From Chara braunii (lineage: Eukaryota; Streptophyta; Charophyceae; Charales; Characeae), in the NCBI GenBank assembly GCA_003427395.1, contig BFEA01000180.1, positions 1,873,815-1,897,419 of the forward strand: a DNA stretch of 23,605 nt. The letters run 5' to 3'. Positions 9,300 to 17,338 of the stretch are shown here, piece by piece; the first letter of the stretch is position 1, and every line of letters starts with the position of its first letter. A program made the translations under genes and the position numbers. The notes beneath the pieces are model-generated. The model had not been told where the DNA came from. It searched no databases and saw only the letters and a program-made list of their open reading frames with translations.

Positions 9300-9446
9300 A
9301 TGGCTCGTCGGGAGCAACTCGTCAAGAGCTTTCTAAAAGCCAAAGATCCAAATCTTTGGATACCGGATGCAGAAGTTATGATGGAAACTGTGCACCGGTG
9401 TCATGATCAAAGGGAAGTACCGAGCTTTTTTGCTCAAGCCACGTGA
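9300..9446 (+). CDS. Small ORF of unknown function, 48 codons
   Basis: An intact ATG-to-TGA frame on the plus strand, opposite to element A. The peptide starts MARREQLVKSFLKAK and ends VPSFFAQAT. It is mixed and moderately charged, without a signal peptide or membrane segment, and its composition looks more protein-like than most chance frames here. The frame is also open for about 13 codons upstream of the ATG. A TATA-like site lies about 115 bases upstream. I recognise no family. It could be a fragment of a longer transposon or host exon, or chance. Confidence 0.22.
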   Translation: MARREQLVKSFLKAKDPNLWIPDAEVMMETVHRCHDQREVPSFFAQAT

Positions 9447-9494
9447 GAAATGATGGAGGCGGTGGGTGNGGGAGGGGAGCAGGGAGAAACGCCT

Positions 9495-9506
9495 GCTCCG
9501 ATACCA
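9495..9506 (-). other. Primer-binding site, tRNA-iMet type, element A
   Basis: On the minus strand this reads TGGTATCGGAGC, one base from TGGTATCAGAGC, the common plant site matching initiator tRNA-Met. It lies one base after an LTR terminus ending CCGCTACA, the arrangement seen at many plant Ty3/gypsy and Copia 5' ends. Confidence 0.8.
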
Positions 9507-9507
9507 A

Positions 9508-10003
9508 TGTAGCGGACCCACCAGGTGTGGTGCTCCGCTAGGGATGATGATGGAGATGGAGGATGAGGGAGGAGCGAGACAACACAACGTAGCTCCCACG
9601 CAAGACTCCAGCGCACGTACTCCAAAATTGTGCGAGTGTAGAATGATCTCGAAAACAGACAACGAGACTGGACTGGACTGGCTGNTACCGACAGAGGTAC
9701 CGGCCTGGACTGGACTGCCCCGAATAAAACACAGGTCTGTGAGAATAGGCCAAGGGGCTGGATTCACAGGCCAACCAAAGGTCTGCTACACACGACTTCT
9801 AGAACTCTCTAAGACCTTTACTCTATAGGTCTACAGATTGAATCATGCTACCTACATACCTTACGACAGTCTACCAACTATTACAATTACACAAGTCACG
9901 GGTTCCACTCTCGGATTCTACACAGATATGGTACACAGGAAAGGTAAGGACTAGGGATTGAGACCAAGGACTTGCATCTGCTACTACGGAAAGGTGAAAA
10001 TCG
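9508..10003 (-). repeat. 5' LTR of element A (3' end defined, 5' end unknown)
   Basis: The LTR terminus is fixed at 9508 by the primer site. In plus orientation it starts TGTAGCGGACCC. Its last 30 bases fold: TAGCGGA (9510-9516) pairs with TCCGCTA (9534-9540), and CACC (9519-9522) with GGTG (9529-9532) inside. The other end could not be found because the partner LTR is outside the window. The LTR might extend through the ATT repeat or into the 51-bp array. The end given is arbitrary. Confidence 0.5.
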
Positions 10004-10030
10004 TTTTATTAATATTATTATTAATATTAA

Positions 10031-10076
<46 letters not shown>

Positions 10077-10115
10077 GCTATTATTTTTATTTTATTATTA
10101 TTTTATTATTATTAA
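10004..10115. repeat. ATT microsatellite
   Basis: Imperfect ATT/TTA trinucleotide repeat, perfect from about 10031 to 10076. Confidence 0.95.
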
Positions 10116-10121
10116 ATGTTG

Positions 10122-10141
10122 TCGGGACTGGTGAGTCCCGA
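10122..10141. repeat. Perfect 8-bp hairpin
   Basis: TCGGGACT, loop GGTG, AGTCCCGA. Confidence 0.7.
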
Positions 10142-10540
10142 ATGACTTCCTGTCACTCGAGAGACTGTATATGGCTAACTTGTGCACGACAGAGAAAACC
10201 GGAGGCAAGAAGGATGGAAGGATCAAGGCTTAGGCATAGGCACTAGAAACGTAAAAGCTGCCCAAAGTCGTCGAGACCAATGAACTAAGAAGAAAATTGA
10301 CAGAACGGGGAGCGGCGGAGGCACGCAAGAGAGTGGCGAAGGCGACCTTTCGCCCAAAACGAAGAAGAACCGCCAAGAAAAGTGGTGGCAAAGGATGCGC
10401 GCTGCAAAGAGAGAAAAAAAGCAAGGGAGATGGGTGAATGATACGTAAGGCGCCGGCATGAGAAAACATAGCCGGGCCAAGTAGGCGCCACGACACGGCA
10501 GCAAGGGGGTGAAGGGCCAAGTGAGGACTCACGCCCGTCG
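10142..10540. other. Spacer, nothing recognised
   Basis: About 400 bases with no gene, repeat or RNA that I recognise. The minus strand holds several overlapping open frames without recognisable motifs. Confidence 0.4.
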
Positions 10541-11010
10541 GGACAAAGTGTCGGGGACCGCGTGAGACCAAGAAAAGATGCGGTACCGGCAGGACAAAGT
10601 GTCGGGGTCCACGTGAGACCAAGAAAAAATGCGATACCGGCGGGATAAAGTGTCGCGGACCGCGTGAGGCCTAGAGAAGATGCGGTACCGGTGGGACAAA
10701 GTGTCGGGGATCGCGTGAGACCAAGAAAAGATGCGATACCAGCGGAACAAAGTGTCGGGGGCCGCGTGAGACCAAGAAAAGATGTGGTACCGGAGGGCCA
10801 AAGTGTCAGGGACCGCGTGAGGCCTAGAGAAGATGTGGTACCGGTGGGACAAAGTGTCGGGGACCGCGTGAGACCAAGAGAAAATGTGGCATCCATGAGA
10901 CGAGTGTCGGGGACCGCATGGGGCCAAGCAAAGATGCGGCACCTATGAGACCGGTGCCCGGGACCGCGTGAGGCTAGGCGGAAAATGCGGTACCAGTGGG
11001 ACAAGTACTG
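10541..11010. repeat. 51-bp tandem array, nine to ten units
   Basis: Units beginning GGACAAAGTGTCGGGGACCG start at 10541, 10592, 10643, 10694, 10745, 10796 and 10847 (period exactly 51). More diverged 50-base units run to about 11010. Each unit contains small pairing words (GACA with TGTC; ACCGC with GCGGT). Fifty-one bases is 17 codons, so both strands read through it as open 17-residue repeats (RVRPRKDVVPEGQSVRD on plus). No protein family is recognised. Confidence 0.9.
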
Positions 11011-11015
11011 ACGCG

Positions 11016-11082
11016 ACTAGTGTCGGGGACTAGTGTCAGGGACTAGTGCGGGACAAGTGGTGGGGACTTGTGACGTCACAAG
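11016..11082. promoter_or_regulatory. ACTAGTG repeats and a 16-bp palindrome with TGACGTCA
   Basis: Three GACTAGTG words about 15 bases apart (11014-11050) precede the perfect palindrome CTTGTGACGTCACAAG (11067-11082). Its centre, TGACGTCA, is a classic bZIP-binding core. A regulatory role is inference; the palindrome may simply belong to the hairpin-rich background. Confidence 0.4.
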
Positions 11083-11130
11083 GGAAAATGGCGGCATGGT
11101 ATGTGGTGTAAAAAATAAAACAAGTGGCAC

Positions 11131-11302
11131 CGTCAAGATCGGGGATCTTGACGACAAAAAATATCAGCACCACTACTGGGAGCTAGCGGAAGGGCCAAAA
11201 GAAAAATAAAAAGTAAAGAAGACAAGTGCTAGAGGCATGGGAGCAATCCGAAAAATCTCGGATTGACCTCCCCCAAGGAAAATGGAGCCGTAGGGGCTCC
11301 AT
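11131..11302. repeat. Cluster of three perfect hairpins
   Basis: 11131-11153: CGTCAAGATC, loop GGG, GATCTTGACG. 11244-11265: CAATCCGA, six-base loop, TCGGATTG. 11282-11302: ATGGAGCC, five-base loop, GGCTCCAT. Stems are 10, 8 and 8 bp without mismatch, and the three sequences are unrelated. Confidence 0.8.
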
Positions 11303-11373
11303 GAGAAAAATAGATCTCCCGGAGAAAATCAGTGCATGGGGGCCTACCGTTTGGAAGGGTGAGGGGCAAACGG

Positions 11374-11552
11374 NNNNNNNNNNNNNNNNNNNNNNNNNNN
11401 NNNNNNNNNNNNNNNNNNNNNNNNNNNNNNNNNNNNNNNNNNNNNNNNNNNNNNNNNNNNNNNNNNNNNNNNNNNNNNNNNNNNNNNNNNNNNNNNNNNN
11501 NNNNNNNNNNNNNNNNNNNNNNNNNNNNNNNNNNNNNNNNNNNNNNNNNNNN
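11374..11552. other. Assembly gap (179 N)
   Basis: A run of undetermined bases. The LTR copy to its right lacks about 230 bases of its expected left part, more than the gap length, so the gap size is probably nominal or the copy is truncated. Confidence 0.98.
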
Positions 11553-11685
11553 GTATCCCCGCCGAGCTACCAGTCCACAGTACGAAAGCTAATCAGTTGC
11601 AATCGCAGAGGTGGACCAGCCGAGGGCGTTTCTCGTTCGCTGTAGCATAGGGGGTACGCGCGGTAATACGCCTCTATCGGACCCA
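11553..11685 (-). repeat. Partial LTR copy, element C family
   Basis: This stretch matches 23308-23440 over 133 bases with about nine mismatches and no indels (about 93%). On the minus strand it starts TGGGTCCGATAG, so it has the TG terminus, which the other copy has lost (CG). The remainder lies in or beyond the gap. It would be the 3' LTR if it belongs to the same element. Confidence 0.8.
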
Positions 11686-11918
11686 TACGTGAACCGACAG
11701 GTTGGGGGGCTGAAGTCCCAAGCGCGATTCGACGTCGGTCGACTAGGACGCATCCCACACACCACGCGCACTCCACTTTACAAACATACATACACACAAA
11801 ACAACACATATACGAAACGACACAGCACAAACGACGCAACAACGCTCCTAGCCTCTCGGTAGCCATCCCATAACTTTCCGTCGTGGAAGTCGGATAGGCG
11901 TCGCGCGCGAGACTTAAT

Positions 11919-12182
11919 TTAACCGCGCCTACGCAGGGTTAACTCATATCGACTCGCAATGCAAGCGCACGCAAGCGGTCGCAATGATGACGTACTATAT
12001 AGTACCCATACTCACGCGGCCCTCGTTAATCTCGAGGGTCGCATTCGACACTCAAGTGTCGGCTGACACGCGCCTTGAGGGTTAATCTCTCGACGCTGGA
12101 CAACCGCCAGGCGCGGTTGAAGACCACACACCCTCTTCTGCACCTTATGCAGAGCGGGTGGTACACAATCCACATCTGTGGT
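11919..12182. repeat. String of six hairpins in 264 bases
   Basis: 11919-11942: TTAACC with GGTTAA, enclosing GCG with CGC. 12016-12042: GCGGCCCTCG with CGAGGGTCGC (10 bp, one G-T pair). 12046-12061: CGACACT with AGTGTCG, two-base loop. 12101-12119: CAACCGC with GCGGTTG. 12137-12153: TCTGCA with TGCAGA. 12171-12182: CCAC with GTGG. Stem sequences are unrelated. No gene is seen around them. Confidence 0.75.
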
Positions 12183-12474
12183 GGTAGTCGTCTCTCGCAG
12201 CCCTAGGGTTAAGTCCTCCCCGGGCCTGGGCGAAAGTCAAGGGGTTTGACTTTGACGGCTGCCACGGACTACAACGTCCAACCATAAAAATCTCTAAAAA
12301 GCAAGGGATAAAAGGGGATCTTCATTTTCTCTCAAACCCATAATCTGTTTAACCCTTACGCGTGGTCCCGGTAGGCCGCACGAAACACTCGAGACATATA
12401 TATACACATATGTATATAAAGGGTTATTAATATAGGATGATCACTTCTCACAGTCACAGTGGAAGTCCTCTCAG

Positions 12475-12475
<1 letters not shown>
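12183..12475. other. Spacer
   Basis: About 290 bases with no recognised gene. GGATAAAAGGGG near 12306 is TATA-like but isolated. Confidence 0.35.

Positions 12476-12528
<53 letters not shown>
12476..12528. repeat. AT microsatellite
   Basis: Uninterrupted TA repeat of 53 bases. Confidence 0.97.
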
Positions 12529-12531
<3 letters not shown>

Positions 12532-13296
12532 AGCGCAGACAGTCAAATCCGAAGTCCGAATCACCAAGCATACCTGCAATCACATCAAGGATTCAACCAG
12601 AAAGTCCATGCGCTACACGGGGTCAACTTCAACCATTCTCTGCTCTCATACCCGTTGCTTTAGCCATGCAAACCTCAACCTCAGCACAACCTCCCCGCAA
12701 TAAAAATACTCAGTATCTTTGTTAAATGGCCATTCAATAAAGTCCGGGTAAAAACATAACAAACTAATAAACCACAGGGCTAAAGTTTTTAGGTTGAGTG
12801 GCATGAGTGAATTGGAGTTGAGTCGTAAGCCGACGAATCGGCAACCGACCTGTTATCAGTGATAACAGAAGATGATCCTCAAGGGATCAAGCTGAATCTA
12901 GTCCTGAACTTGAACCAAACGATCAAGAGGACCTGTAACACACTCCAGCCAGCAGCAGTTCCTCCTCCTGCAGCCAGCAATCATCCAAGTGAGTTGCTAG
13001 CTGCACCAGCCACAATTGATTACTGGTTGGCTGGCTGTTGGCTGCTTTTATAGTTGAGGGAGGTGGTGGTAGCAGCCTGAGCCACGACAGGTCAATGCCC
13101 CAGGCTAAACCTATAAGTCCATGGAGAACAATCTTCATATCTTGATCTTACCAAAATCATCCTAGTTCGCTATATCTAGGTCTACTTCTAAGCAAGTGTC
13201 CAAAGAAAGGTCGACTCATGGCAAAATCTCCCCTACTCAGAATGGACTACCAGAATCGTCACCTGTCAAAATATAATCGATCTCCCTTAAACTAAG
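12529..13296. other. AT-rich spacer with inverted repeats
   Basis: No gene is recognised. 12850-12868 is CTGTTATCA, one base, TGATAACAG (9 bp perfect). 12873-12889 pairs TGATCC with GGATCA. At 13074-13106 AGCCTGAGC pairs imperfectly with GCCCCAGGCT and encloses CAATGCC, a possible diverged relative of the 14.1-14.8 kb hairpins. Confidence 0.5.
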
Positions 13297-13900
13297 AAAA
13301 TTTCGGCAGCGCTTCCCGTAGGGAAAGTGCTTTTCCATAATTTATATAAGTCTATATGTGAAAGCAGAAATAATCTCTAACTCCGAAAAGTCAAATTTTG
13401 TCTAACTCCCTGAATTAGGAAAAATTTGGGCAGCACTCCCTTTAGAAAGGGAGACCTCCCAGATTTATACTAAGTCAGATATGAACTCAAGAGACAACTT
13501 GAGCTCAACTTAGATAAGATTTCGCTAACTCCTTAGTCTTGGAGAAATTTCGGCAGCACTCCCTCTAGAAAAGTGTTGTTCCAAAATTTATACAAGGCTA
13601 AGTCCAGAATTTGAAAATAACTTTGACTTCTCAAAGTTCAATTTTGTCCAACTCTCTGAATTAGCAAAAATTTGGGCAGCACTCCCTTTAGAAAAGGAGA
13701 CTTTCCAGATTTTTACTAAGTCAGATATAAAGGAAGATAAATTAAACTCTGACAAACCAAAATTTGACTAACTCCTTGGTTTTGTAGAAATTTCAGCAGC
13801 GCTTCCCGTAAAGAAAGTAACTTGCCAAGATTTATACAAAGCCAAGTATAACAAAACGATCTCAGAAAATGCAAGAATTGATCTAAGTAAAAGAAAGTTA
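13297..13900 (+). repeat. Tandem array of five TTTCGGCAGC hairpin units
   Basis: The word TTTCGGCAGC (or TTTGGGCAGC) starts at 13301, 13425, 13548, 13671 and 13791, a period of 120-124 bases. Units 2 and 4 are one subtype; 1, 3 and 5 another, so the higher-order period is about 246. After the word, unit 1 pairs AGCGCTTCCC with GGGAAAGTGCT across GTA. Unit 2 pairs CTCCCTTT with AAAGGGAG across AG. Unit 4 pairs CTCC.TTT with AAA.GGAG. Units 3 and 5 pair weakly. The rest of each unit (ATTTATACTAAGTCAGATAT, then GACTAACTCC) is also conserved. No coding is seen. Confidence 0.82.
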
Positions 13901-14127
13901 CTACAGAAAATGCAGGAATTGAACTAACTCTTATCGCTCCAGCACATGGCGAGTATCTAAAGCAACTACCTATAATACTGAAATCCAAACAAACCAGTCA
14001 TCTCACTCAGTCACATGCAAACCAAACCACGAATGTAGCACTCTCACCAGCCCAAGTTCATTTTATATAAATAGTTTATGAATCTTTCAAGTCTTTGAAC
14101 CCTTACATCCCTCTTACATAAGACATA
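13901..14127. other. Spacer between the two hairpin arrays
   Basis: About 230 AT-rich bases with no gene. The words GAAAATGCA(A/G)GAATTGA occur twice (from about 13866 and 13905), a short local duplication of roughly 39 bases. Confidence 0.4.
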
Positions 14128-14816
14128 GGGCTGGACCATTCGCCATGGAAACAATGCCCAACTTGCCTTTAAGATATACACGAACAGGTTGCACAACTAC
14201 TTCTCTCTTCTTTTGGGCGTATGACTAGGTCATTCGCCATGGAAACAATGCCTAACCGCCCTGAGCCGTTTAATATTCAAAATTTAGTATTTCTTTGACT
14301 TTGTTTTCAAAAAGGAAAACAAATATGGGCAGGGGACTGAACCATTCGCCATGAAAACAATGTTCAGCTTGCCCAAAACTATTTCTACTTATACTTCGTA
14401 TTTTTCCCTTTCTTTTCTTAATGATATGGCTTAGCGCTGAACCATTCGTCATGGAAACAATGCCCAACTGCTAGTTCACATGCAATTATATATAAAGTAT
14501 TTTCTCTTTTATACTCAGTTTAACTTAAGTGCGTGGTTTTCAGGCCAAACCATTCACCATGGAAACGATGCTTAGCCTTAGACCATAAATCCTCCCTCAA
14601 AATAAACAAGAACTTAAACCCCTTCAATGAAACAAACCCTCAGAATTAACTAGAGCAACCTGGCCATTCACCATGGAAACAATGCCTGGTCCCCCAGAAA
14701 ACAACTAAATAAACACAGCAACCAGGCCGTTCGCCATGGAAACAATGCCTGGTCCATCAGAAAACAGTCAAATAAACACAGTCCTGAGCCATTCACCATG
14801 GAAACGATGCTCAGGC
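14128..14816 (+). repeat. Array of eight hairpin modules with a conserved core and variable paired arms
   Basis: The core CATTCGCCATGGAAACAATG (small variations) begins at 14137, 14231, 14343, 14443, 14551, 14665, 14728 and 14790. Core ends (CATT, AATG) can pair and its centre CCATGG is a palindrome. Flanking arms differ but pair in several copies. Copy 3: GGGCA plus CTGAAC with GTTCAG plus TGCCC. Copy 5: GGT plus AGGC.AA with TT.GCCT plus ACC. Copy 7: ACCAGGC with GCCTGGT. Copy 8: CCTGAGC with GCTCAGG. Copy 2: GGGCG plus TAGG with CCTA plus CGCCC. Copy 6 has one mismatch, copy 1 several, and copy 4 looks decayed. Spacers are mostly unrelated, except between the last three copies (62-63 base spacing, shared AGAAAAC and AAATAAACACAG). 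The family is unknown to me. Confidence 0.85.
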
Positions 14817-15846
14817 TTTGGTTGACCCTTCAAACGCATGCAAGACTAGCTTCCTCCCATCTTCCCCCCAGCTTATCCCCTTGTCTGCTTTCAACCAAAA
14901 TAAAGAAGAAAGTTAGGCTTCACTCTCACACATTCCTTCCATTCAGTCTGATTGGGTCCTGAAGAGAAAGCAAAAACCATAGGGACAACCTCATGCATAC
15001 AACAGTCATACTGCAGGGGGATAAACAAACATGGGTGGTAGTAGGTTGTACAGATGGAAGTGGTTTACCTGACGATTCCCTGCCTCCAGAATTCCTCCTG
15101 AGTACCGGCGGACCTATGGGTTACAATCCCGCCTGCCACCTTCGTCTCGTAACAAAGGACTAGGCTGAGACTTAGAAAGGCAGAATGAGAAATTTTACAG
15201 TCGCTCAAATCCAAGAAGGGTGCTCTCAGACTCGTTTGAGAGGGTCTGGTAATCTTGATCCACCTGAGGGCCCCGCAATGGCAGCCAACATAACAGCTGG
15301 TCAACTTCCACAGTCAAACCATCGAAACACCGCCCCTCTTTGACAACCCTCTAAGTCACAACCTTGACCCCTTTTCAACAGGCTTACTCCTTCCACAATT
15401 GTTGCCTTGCCTTCCTACTATCCCGCCCGGTAGGATAGGCAACACCCCAATCTTTAGCTGAGTCCCTAAGCTCTGTGACTCGCGGCGGCAGACCCGATAG
15501 TCATAGGTGAGCTTGCCATCCCGGGCTTGTTTACAACCACCTCACTCAGTAGGAGAATCAGCACCCCGACCACAGACGGGCTCTGCAGTCTCGTAGCTCA
15601 TGTCTCTTGTATCGACCGAAGGGGCAAGCACCACACCGGCCAACAGGCCAGCCTGCAGTCCCCAACTCGCTTCCTCGGTGGGGCGGTCAACGCCGTGGCC
15701 CGACAAGCAATCCCCCCCCTATCTGCTGCTACTTCGTTCGGCCCACGGATAGTGCAGTGGCCAACTGGTAGGTTCGCGCCCTTACCGCTCCCCTGTTACG
15801 CAAACAAGGAGGGATCCTCTAGCTTATCAACGCAAGAATTCGCTAC
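14817..15846. other. Spacer, no gene recognised
   Basis: About 1 kb. Inverted repeats are CTCTCA with TGAGAG at 15223-15242, CTATCC with GGATAG at 15418-15438, and CAGGC with GCCTG at 15644-15655. A 108-codon plus-strand frame at 15527-15853 has no recognisable motif and is not called as a gene. Confidence 0.4.
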
Positions 15847-16489
15847 CAGGTAAGTCCCCTTTTATTCTCTCTCTTCCGTTAAGGTTCTTCTGTCTTACGG
15901 CTCCCTCCCAGCGAGCAGTGTGGGTACAGCAGATGCAGTACGCGCAGCATTATATGTTGTGACCGTATGCAGCTGTATTTCCCTCGTAGGCAACACTATT
16001 GAAACAGTCTCATATCTGATGGTGACGCGGTAGAACCGGTAACACACTATGGTGACTACGGTGATCAGTAGAATATCCAATAACTCTCTGAGGGACATGC
16101 AGCGACGAATATCAGGTGAGTTCCCTGCTTGTTCGTTTTCATGCACCTCGTCTGAAAACGTGCCCAGGTTCATCGATCACGGCAAGAAGGGGATAACAGC
16201 GCCACTCGCTCGAGGAGAGGACCGCCCTACTCCACAACCCATCAAATATGTAGGATGGAGAACAAATCCCCTGCAACACCTCGCAAACCCGATCCGGATT
16301 ACCGCCAATCGACCAACTCGCTCCTCTCTCTCTCTCTCTAGTATCCCTGTCAAACCAACTGGCGCACTAGTGAGGCAAGCTCACGTAAACTTCGACAGAC
16401 TGTAGTACCACCCCAATGGTAAGTCTCCAACCACGTGGCTGGACTCACGCTATCGATAGGATGAGCAATGTACCGATCAACAGGTAAGT
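15847..16489 (+). other. Cluster of strong 5' splice-site matches
   Basis: CAGGTAAGT at 15847 and 16481, CAGGTGAGT at 16113 and ATGGTAAGT at 16416 all lie on the plus strand. A further CAGGTATGT is at 17704. A CT-rich tract ending in CTAG at 16322-16341 resembles a 3' splice site. No convincing exon reading frame links them, so a spliced non-coding RNA, a dead gene or coincidence are all possible. Confidence 0.3.
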
Positions 16490-17338
16490 CTTCAATTCCA
16501 CTACCCTGCCTGCGGCAACTTCGCATATAAACTACATATAAAATTAAATGAATCTTCTGCAAAACCCCGGAAGTATCCATTATATATTTGCGAAGCTGTC
16601 CCCCTCCCATCCTTCGCGCAGCCCGGCATACTGATACGATAAATCCACTAATTCTACTCTAAATCTAACTTTTCCATCTAATTCGCCGATATCCTAGACC
16701 CCAATTTCAACCTTTACCTCGCCCGTTTCCGTTAAGGAACGGTCGAGCTACGAGATTCCTCTCTCCCGCCATAGCACCCTGCGTGCTGCCTCCGCTCATA
16801 TGCCTTTTTCTCCTATCTTCCACCCTGCTAACCCTCTCCAAAAACTAACACCACCTCCAAATTCGCAATACCCGAAAACCCCAACTCATCACCTTCTCTT
16901 ACTTGATTCCATCAAGAATCGAGTGAAAACTCGATTCTCCATCCTCCACCTTTTCTTCTCCCGCCTTATCTCCACGCGGTGCTTTTCTAATCTTATTCCT
17001 TTTCTACTAACTTTCTCCTAATTTTGAGCTCAGAAACGGGGTCGCCACCCCCAAAAAAAAACCGGCGCGGTTCCTCACTTCACCGAAATCCATCCCAAAA
17101 CGACCGACCAACACCTTCTTCTCCATCTTCATCCTCGTCTCCACCATAACTCCGCACTCCTTCTATCTCACCTCTCTCTCATTCTACTAACTCTCCTCCT
17201 AATCTGACTTCACGAATGAATTCGCTCGGGGCTAAAACCCCCGGATCACTTCTTTCCCCTCCTGAATCCGCCTCCAACTACCTACGCTTCTACTCTCCTG
17301 CTGCGCCCGAACCCTCCACCCTGCCATATCCCCCATGG
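16490..17338. other. Pyrimidine-rich spacer
   Basis: No gene is recognised. The plus strand is rich in C and T throughout, especially 16800-17210. A small perfect hairpin lies at 17038-17051 (GGGGT, loop CGCC, ACCCC). Confidence 0.4.

Larger units (their letters stand above)
7728..9494 (-). other. Long leader between primer site and gag of element A
   Basis: About 1.77 kb of non-coding DNA, unusually long for a Ty3/gypsy leader, so it may hold later insertions. Composition changes sharply: GC-rich to 7960, AT-rich to 8330, purine-rich to 8730, then mixed. Features listed separately are a telobox-like stretch, two TTTCGGCAGC hairpins, a 76-bp duplication, palindromes and a short plus-strand ORF. 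Confidence 0.45.
1..10003 (-). mobile_element. Element A: decayed Ty3/gypsy LTR retrotransposon, split by an insertion
   Basis: Parts appear in the expected minus-strand order: LTR end (from 9508), tRNA-iMet-type primer site (9495-9506), long leader, gag N-terminal and middle parts (7727-6188), gag zinc-knuckle part (1859-1035), protease and linker to reverse transcriptase (below about 930), leaving the window at base 1. The two gag pieces carry complementary rather than duplicated regions, so one gag split by the 1860-6187 block is the simplest reading. Reverse transcriptase, RNase H, integrase and the 3' LTR would lie beyond the left edge. The iMet-type site is common in chromoviruses, but no chromodomain is in view, so the lineage is not settled. 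The outer LTR boundary is unknown; the end given here is only where similarity to an LTR can no longer be argued. Confidence 0.72.

Noticed and set aside
10664-10948. 94-residue repetitive protein on the plus strand
   Set aside because: The frame results from a 51-bp period and is equally open on the other strand; there is no start context and no known motif.
11321-11373. Left part of the partial LTR of element C on the left side of the gap
   Set aside because: This sequence does not resemble 23076-23128, so the missing LTR part must be in the gap or absent.
11226-11645. ORFs running through the N gap
   Set aside because: Most of their codons are undetermined bases.
12356-12725. ORFs encoding Tyr-Ile repeats
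   Set aside because: Translation of the AT microsatellite.
14137-14809. Repeated Kozak-like starts (GCCATGGAAACAATG) as short upstream ORFs
   Set aside because: Every core contains this ATG, but the frames after it are short and unrelated, so the ATG is more simply part of the CCATGG palindrome. Kept only as a minor alternative.
14128-14816. CRISPR-like array (repeated 20-base core with unique spacers)
   Set aside because: Spacing varies from 62 to about 114 bases, the repeats are imperfect with variable arms, no cas genes are present and the context is eukaryotic retroelement DNA.
15527-15853. 108-codon plus-strand ORF ending at the first splice-donor match
   Set aside because: No recognisable motif; the overlap with the donor site is noted, but no second exon in frame was found.
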